A DNA stretch of 64,000 nt, taken from the NCBI RefSeq assembly GCF_002575655.3, contig NC_053039.3:223219622-223283621 (forward strand). Direction: 5' to 3'. The translations under genes and the position numbers were made by a program. Numbering within the stretch: the first letter of the stretch is position 1; the number at the start of each line of letters is the position of its first letter. Origin of the DNA: Aegilops tauschii subsp. strangulata. Taxonomy: Eukaryota; Streptophyta; Magnoliopsida; Poales; Poaceae. Below the pieces are notes generated by a model. That model worked only from the letters and a program-made list of their open reading frames with translations. It did not search any database and had not been told where the DNA came from. Below are positions 59,253-64,000 of this stretch, in pieces.

Positions 59253-62100
59253 CTAGGCCACCTCGGTGCCATCCATCCACGTCGCCTGTGGCGACTCCCA
59301 GCCAAACAGTGCAAGCACCACCGCAATGTGCTTCTCCGAGAGCGGACGGGAAAAGAGATCCACGTACATCTTGAGCGCTTCCTCTGAAATAGTTTCGCCC
59401 TCATGTGCCAAACACAGTTTCCTGATGAGGACCTGTTGCGGTTTGGTGGTAGCATGCTTGGCAATCCTCGCACTCCGCCTTGGTGTTATGTCAAGCCTCT
59501 GCTTCTTCCTCGCTTGGCGTCCTAGGTTAGGTGCTGCCATAGATGCTGGCCTTGGTAATAACTGAGAAAGCGGCAGGCGCACCCCGGCAGAAAAATAGCC
59601 CACATCCACGTGAAAAACCTCCTCTAATCCATTCTGCATGGGCATAGGAGTGCATGGCCTCGGATCCGGTGTGGTGGCCGTCCCATCCGCCTGTGGGGCC
59701 GCAACCACCCCATGCATAGGCGCAGCTGGCCTCGGATCCTGCGGCGGGTTGGTCTCGTCACATGCGGGGTTGGCCTCATCCAGTGGGGTCCGCTCCTCCT
59801 CCCGCAGTTGCATGCAATTCCTCGATACCCGCAACGGGCTAGTCTCCCCGCAGGACAGGCTGACCAGGAAAGTTTCCCAGCCCTGCACCTGTTTGTCACG
59901 ATCCACCAGATGCTTCGACAGTGACAGGAGCCTATCCTCCACGACTGCCCCAAAGCCGACATGATCCGCCTCGGTCCGGCTGTGCAGGGAGATCTGCACC
60001 AACCCAATATGGACAGACTCCCTGTCCTGCATTCCACCATACTGCACGGGAGCCAAGGCGCGTGGCCCCTCCATCTGCAAAGCCGCCTCGTCGGCTTGTC
60101 GCCACCTGGTCAGCTGCAATGAAGGGGAGAGCCAACGGGCACCTCCGGCTGATCAGCCACAGACTGGGCCCGGTGGGGTCCCTCCCGCTGCTGGGAACAG
60201 TTGTCTCCAGCCTCACTTTCCTTCGTGATTGGCCCGCAGACCTAGCCCGCAGAGGCCCCTCTAACATCAGCCACGTGGCTATTGCTGATCGACGAACCGG
60301 CCTCCACAGCGGTGGTTTGAACGCAGGCGCGCGTGCCCGCCGGTGGCGCAGCCGCCGTCGATGACCCGGCTGTGCTGACCGAGTCTCCACCATAGCCTCC
60401 ATTCCGGCGAGCCGGACCTCCTTGTCCTCTTCCACCATAGTCACCATGAGCCTGGTCGTCATTCCCAGTGGACCGCGAAGGAGGCGGCGGCGGCGGTGGC
60501 GGTGCCCGTCGCCCACCCGGAGCCACAGCATCGATCAGCGCGTCGCCAAGCACCTCGATCTCGATGGGATAGTAGAGCGCCGTAGCGCACCTCCCACCAG
60601 ACATCTGCCACCCCTCCTCGCCTGCCTAGATAGTGTGCCATGGCTCATCTATGTAGAGCAGCCGCCATCTTGGGATTCTCTCCGGCCGATCAGTGCGAAG
60701 CCATACCCGAAAGTCCGCCATATCCGCCCTGCTCGCAGTTTCGTCGTCCACACCAACAACGTAACCAAGACCACGAAGGATCACACTCGCCGTCCGTTGA
60801 TTCCATGCATGGGCCGGCACCCCCCTCAGCGACAACGGGACGAGGAAGGGCAATGTCACCGTCGTGGCCTGAGCTTGCCGAATCCAAGGTCACAGGGAGA
60901 GCTTGAACCAGGGCGCCTCTACGCGGCCCGCACGGACCATACGGTCACAGAGAGCACCGTCGTGGCACAACACTAGAAAATCCTCCGGGTAGAACCACCG
61001 GATGGACATCGCCGCCGGGCCAGTGTCAAACTTAGCCTGCAGGGCACGCGCCGCCGAGTCCACGTCCACCGTCGGCCTTGTGCCAGTCATCGTGACAAGC
61101 ACGGCCCTTGCCAACTCCACCTCAAGCCTCTTCGTATCCTCCGCCGCCTCCAAGAAACAGACCTCCACCAGCTCTGGCTCCGGCTCCGGTCGAGGCATCC
61201 TGCCCTCCAGCAGGTCGAAAGGCGCCGAGAACCCCGGGCCAGACTCCCTCCCGCCCACCGGTGGTGACCGCGCCACGGGTTGCCCCTGAACCGGTGGAGA
61301 TCGGGTCACATGCAGCCCCTGCACCACCTGGCTCCACAGCCGGACCGCACCTGGCGGCGGCTGGCCTGGAGGCGGAGGCGGTAAGGTCGACGGCGAGCGA
61401 TGCGGCGATGCCGGCGATGGGGAGGGGCCCTCCGCAGCCACACGGTGCCGAAGAGCGGGTGGCAGGCGTGGTGGTTGCTCCACCGGAGACGGACTGCGAG
61501 GACGGGTGCACCCACGCGGGGTGTGGCCAGCACCGCGGCAACAAACACAGAACATGGGGTTGGTGCACTCCCTGGAGATGTGAACCTCGCTGCCGCAGTT
61601 GTAGTAGCAGCCGTAGAGCTTCGCCGGAAGCTTGGAGTTTGGGGGGACGAGCGGCGGTAAGCATGCGCGGCACACCCACCGGGCGGCGGCTGCGCGGGCA
61701 CGGGGCACGGACAGGAGAAGCCCGCGGCCGGCGGCCCACCTTGGTCTGCCAACCACCATTCGCCAGCCTAGGGGCCGGGGAACGCGAATGACCAGCTCCA
61801 CCGCCCTGGACCACCGGGCCGAAGGCGGTGCCCAGGATCTCGGGGACGACGATGGCGGGCCTGAGCTGCAGCCTCGGCGGCGCCGGAGGGGCCGAGGGCA
61901 TCGGCCACATCTGCGCCGGGGGAGGAGCAGCGCGAGGCGGGGAGGACAGAGGAGCGCCGGACTCCGACGCGTTCGAACCAGAGAGAAACCCTAGAGGCCA
62001 TGCCTCCGCAGGAGGAAGTGGGCGCCGCCTCCGGAGTGGAGAGCGACGAATCTGGTGGCTGCCGGCGCCGGAGTGGCCGCCGGCCCGGAGCGCCCGGGGT
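59253..62100 (-). pseudogene. LINE ORF1, nucleic-acid-binding protein, frameshifted
   Basis: A GC-rich frame at 61801-60890 holds two cysteine clusters, CYYNCGSEVHISREC and CVCCRGAGHTPRGC (CCHC zinc knuckles), a proline-rich linker, and a C-terminal part (WFYPEDFLVLCHDGALCDRM). After a shift the next conserved part is at 60859-60626 (LPFLVPLSLRGVPAHAWNQR, GLGYVVGVDDETA). The last part is 60119-59253 (VQISLHSRTEADHVGFGAVV and ISEEALKMYVDLFSRPLSEK). ORF1 proteins bind element RNA. GC content is far above the surrounding element, as usual for this ORF. Confidence 0.75.
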
Positions 62101-62158
62101 GGGGAAGGGGAGCGCCGGGGAAGGGGAGCATTGGGGAATGGATTCCGGTCTTGCGTAC

Positions 62159-63532
62159 TATGTTTTCTAACTGTTATGGAAAAGAAAATGAACATGTAGT
62201 ACACATGACGGTACAACAAATAGGAACCTAAATTCGAATCATACATGAAGGGGAAGAACAAGACTGGTACTGATGAAATTGAACTGCACAGTTTGTACTT
62301 GCACATATAGAACATCACGTTGTGAATAACTGGAATAAACAAGGCATACTACGAACAACCAAAGATAGCATTTGCAACTGAACATATGCTAACTACAAAC
62401 AACCGAACAATCAAAAAACTTTAAAAGAGGCATATGCTAGCTATAATAGGCTTAACAGCAAGCAAATATATGCATTCCTATCGGTATGTTTAAAACTGGA
62501 TTGATGAAATATACTGCATAGTAAATAATTGCACATATAGAGCATCACATTGTGAACAACTGAAATAAACAAGGCATACTGCAAACAACCAGATATAGCA
62601 ATTAAAACTGGACATATTCTCACTACACTACAAAAGGGACTTGACAAAACAAATCATGGGTTTCCCCCTGTGAAGAGGCACGGCAAAACAAATCATGGGT
62701 TTCCTCACTTGTCATAGATGGTCTTGTTCCCGTGGGAAGAGCACGGACTCTGGATGTGCTCCATGTTGTCGCAGATGGGATCCTTCCCCTTGGAAGAGCG
62801 TGGCTGTGGGGTGCCCTCCCTGATGTCGCGGACAGGCGCTTTCCCCTTGGAAGAGCAGATGGGCTCTGTCCCCTTGGAAGAGCCGGAGAGGGTGCCCTAC
62901 TTGTGGTTGCCATCGATGAGGTCTGACTTGGAAGCTGTGGATCCCAAGCCAGCGCCGTAGAACGTGTCCTTTAGAAATGAAAAAAGGGGCTCGATGGCGA
63001 TGTAGAATGGCAAATTGTTGACAGCGAGCCAGAGGAGATCAGCGGCGGGGCCATGGATGAGATCGACGACGGTTGAACCCGAGGGGTTGGGGTGGGCCAC
63101 TTAACCTGTGACACAGCCCGCCTCAGGGCGTCGCTGTCAATGACCTCGATGTCGTAGCCGACGGATGAGACATGCCCGCATACTCGAGCCCGCTGCTTGA
63201 GTGCCTGCCGCCAGTAATGGTCGTCAGCTTCCTCGGCGACGTCGGGCGAAGATACCGCTATACACCTCTTTTGGGCCAGTCGCTCCTCGAGCTCCACGGG
63301 AAGCGTAGCCGGGCTTAGGATGCGACGCTCTGGAGTAGGGGATGGGGATGGGGATGGGGATCAGTGGGAAAGGGGGCGTTTGGCAGGCGTCATCTAAGAA
63401 ACCCAGGGCAGCCTGGGTATGGAGATCGGTGGGTAAGCTGCACGGGCAAATCGACAGATGTTGACAATGGAGGCCTTGCAGCGGCGGCGGCAACGGCGGC
63501 GGGGACTTTGCTAGGGTTTCGAGCGAGGGAGG

Positions 63533-63560
<28 letters not shown>
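62159..63560 (-). other. CACTA interior with possible 5' exons of the B3-like gene
   Basis: From 62159 to 62640 the sequence is AT-rich and repetitive without genes. A minus-strand frame (63297-62971) starts MELEERLAQKRCIAVSSPDV and is GC-rich with exon-like texture. Leftward, a frame with a recurring ALPRG phrase (62913-62623) is built on a 57-bp repeat. These could be upstream exons of the B3-like gene at 54,353, but no homology supports that and splice sites were not traced. Confidence 0.35.
62735..62883. repeat. 57-bp (19-codon) tandem repeat
   Basis: The word GGAAGAGC recurs at 62735, 62792, 62849 and 62876 (spacing 57, 57, 27), mostly preceded by CCCCTT and separated by diverged DNA. 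The period is a multiple of three and the minus strand is open (ALPRG repeats), so it may be a coding repeat. Confidence 0.7.
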
Positions 63561-63564
<4 letters not shown>

Positions 63565-63601
63565 TCGAGGAGGTTTTGGTGTGTGTGTGTGTGTGTGTGT
63601 G
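63530..63601. repeat. Two GT/GC dinucleotide microsatellites
   Basis: An alternating purine-pyrimidine run of GT then GC units (63530-63563) is followed after a short gap by (TG)n (63579-63601). Such runs favour Z-DNA and are highly variable. Confidence 0.9.
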
Positions 63602-63708
63602 GAGGGGGCGCGGGGTGTTTGAGGAAATGACGCGGGTACTGAAATTTTACTACGCGGGAGTCAAACGCGGGAGTGAAATGCCGGCTATTGAAAATTTTGA
63701 TGATAGTG

Positions 63709-63884
63709 CATCGCACACGGTCCGGAGATAACAACCGTGTGTTATGAAACAGAAAAACCCTCGAGGCGGGCAGATATTTTCTATGGATGCAGGCGGGATT
63801 GGGAACAAGAAACATCGCACACGGTCCGGAGATAACAACTGTGTGTTATGAAACAGAAAAACCCTCGAGGTGGGCAGATATTTT
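63709..63884. repeat. 104-bp tandem repeat with CGCACACGG motifs (CACTA right subterminal zone)
   Basis: Two copies begin at 63709 and 63813 (CATCGCACACGGTCCGG), each followed by an AACAACYGTGTGTTATGAAA segment and an ACCCTCGAGG segment. A third partial motif set (GCACACGGTTAG, GAACCGTGTC) lies at 63951-63981. Confidence 0.85.
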
Positions 63885-64000
63885 TGAGAGGGGGAGCCTC
63901 GTGGAGCCCAATGTACTATGCGGATGTGTGCGTGACAAGTGCATCGGCGTGGCACACGGTTAGTTTGAGTGAACCGTGTCTGTTGTGTCATCTGACTTGT

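Larger units (their letters stand above)
55532..62158 (-). mobile_element. L1-type LINE, near full length, defective
   Basis: On the minus strand it runs from a GC-rich leader (about 62158) through ORF1, endonuclease, RT and a C-terminal zinc-like region to a 3'UTR with ATATAATATGCACACTCGTG and a terminal A7 (T7 at 55532-55538 on the plus strand). No clear target duplication was found by eye, so the 5' edge is approximate. It lies inside the CACTA element. Confidence 0.85.
42317..64000. mobile_element. CACTA (En/Spm-type) transposon, left end and interior, right end outside the window
   Basis: It begins CACTGGTGCGCGTCGGTC after ATG (42314-42316, expected 3-bp target). Within 700 bases the motif family AACGGTT/AACCGT plus CGCACACG recurs in both orientations, as in CACTA subterminal regions. 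The same motifs reappear at 63,700-64,000 (CGCACACGGTCCGG, AACCGTGTGT), so the window ends in the opposite subterminal zone. The interior contains a B3-like gene, a Gypsy chromovirus, a LINE and MITE remains. No TNPD/TNPA-type transposase is seen, so this copy is probably non-autonomous. An alternative is that the two repeat zones belong to two related elements. Confidence 0.6.

Noticed and set aside
61108..61791. 227-codon plus-strand frame, Pro/Ala-rich
   Set aside because: It is the antisense shadow of LINE ORF1, whose zinc knuckles lie on the minus strand.
62735..62883. CRISPR-like regular spacing
   Set aside because: The repeat is a short diverged word in a plant transposon with period 57, not conserved repeats with unique spacers.

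Overview
This window reads as nuclear DNA of a grass of the wheat/barley tribe (Triticeae). The signs are several long LTRs opening with the Angela/BARE-1/WIS signature TGTTGGAAATATGCCC, Stowaway and Tourist MITEs, grass-type Helitrons, a CACTA element with subterminal repeats, and one intron-containing plant gene. Nothing points to a bacterium, organelle or virus. Element family names come from recognition of sequence signatures; no database search was possible.

Layout. (1) 1-10,027: unassigned DNA invaded by a complete but coding-dead Copia retrotransposon (1412-10022, target duplication ATGTT). (2) 10,028-14,600: a diverged reverse-oriented Copia-type LTR, broken L1-type LINE pieces, and a 742-bp LTR element with only 83/55-bp LTRs (12407-13148), followed by a 27-base G run. 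(3) 15,054-21,490, minus strand: the only convincing host gene, an intact four-coding-exon Tubby-like F-box protein (439 codons plus stop), with an inferred non-coding first exon near 21,295-21,485 and a 3.5-kb 5'UTR intron holding a MITE and an RTE-type LINE fragment. A 29-base G run lies in its presumed 3'UTR. (4) 21,775-25,551: three Helitrons head to tail; the third carries a Tourist-like MITE that itself carries a Stowaway. (5) 26,324-36,516: 5' end of a Gypsy element (LTR, tRNA-Asp type primer site, first gag codons), split by a second complete Angela-type Copia element (27485-36121, target duplication AAACT). (6) 36,513-39,261: 3' part of a third, better-preserved Copia element, joined to the Gypsy gag through the shared bases CTAC. 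(7) 39,262-42,316: two further Gypsy fragments, one inside the other. (8) 42,317 to beyond 64,000: a CACTA element, left end in view, right end outside. It carries a B3-domain-like gene and was later split by a 10.7-kb Gypsy chromovirus (43283-53962, target duplication CCATC) and a 6.6-kb L1-type LINE (about 55532-62158).

The window is mainly a stack of nested insertions. By eye the LTR pairs differ by about 0.9% (second Copia), about 2% (first Copia) and about 4% over the part of the chromovirus compared. Both complete Copia elements are young by their LTRs yet share the same coding damage, which suggests they were copied in trans from an already defective source. The most unusual cargo is the B3-like gene inside the CACTA element: its last exon is cut by the chromovirus, and its reading frame resumes exactly across the target duplication.
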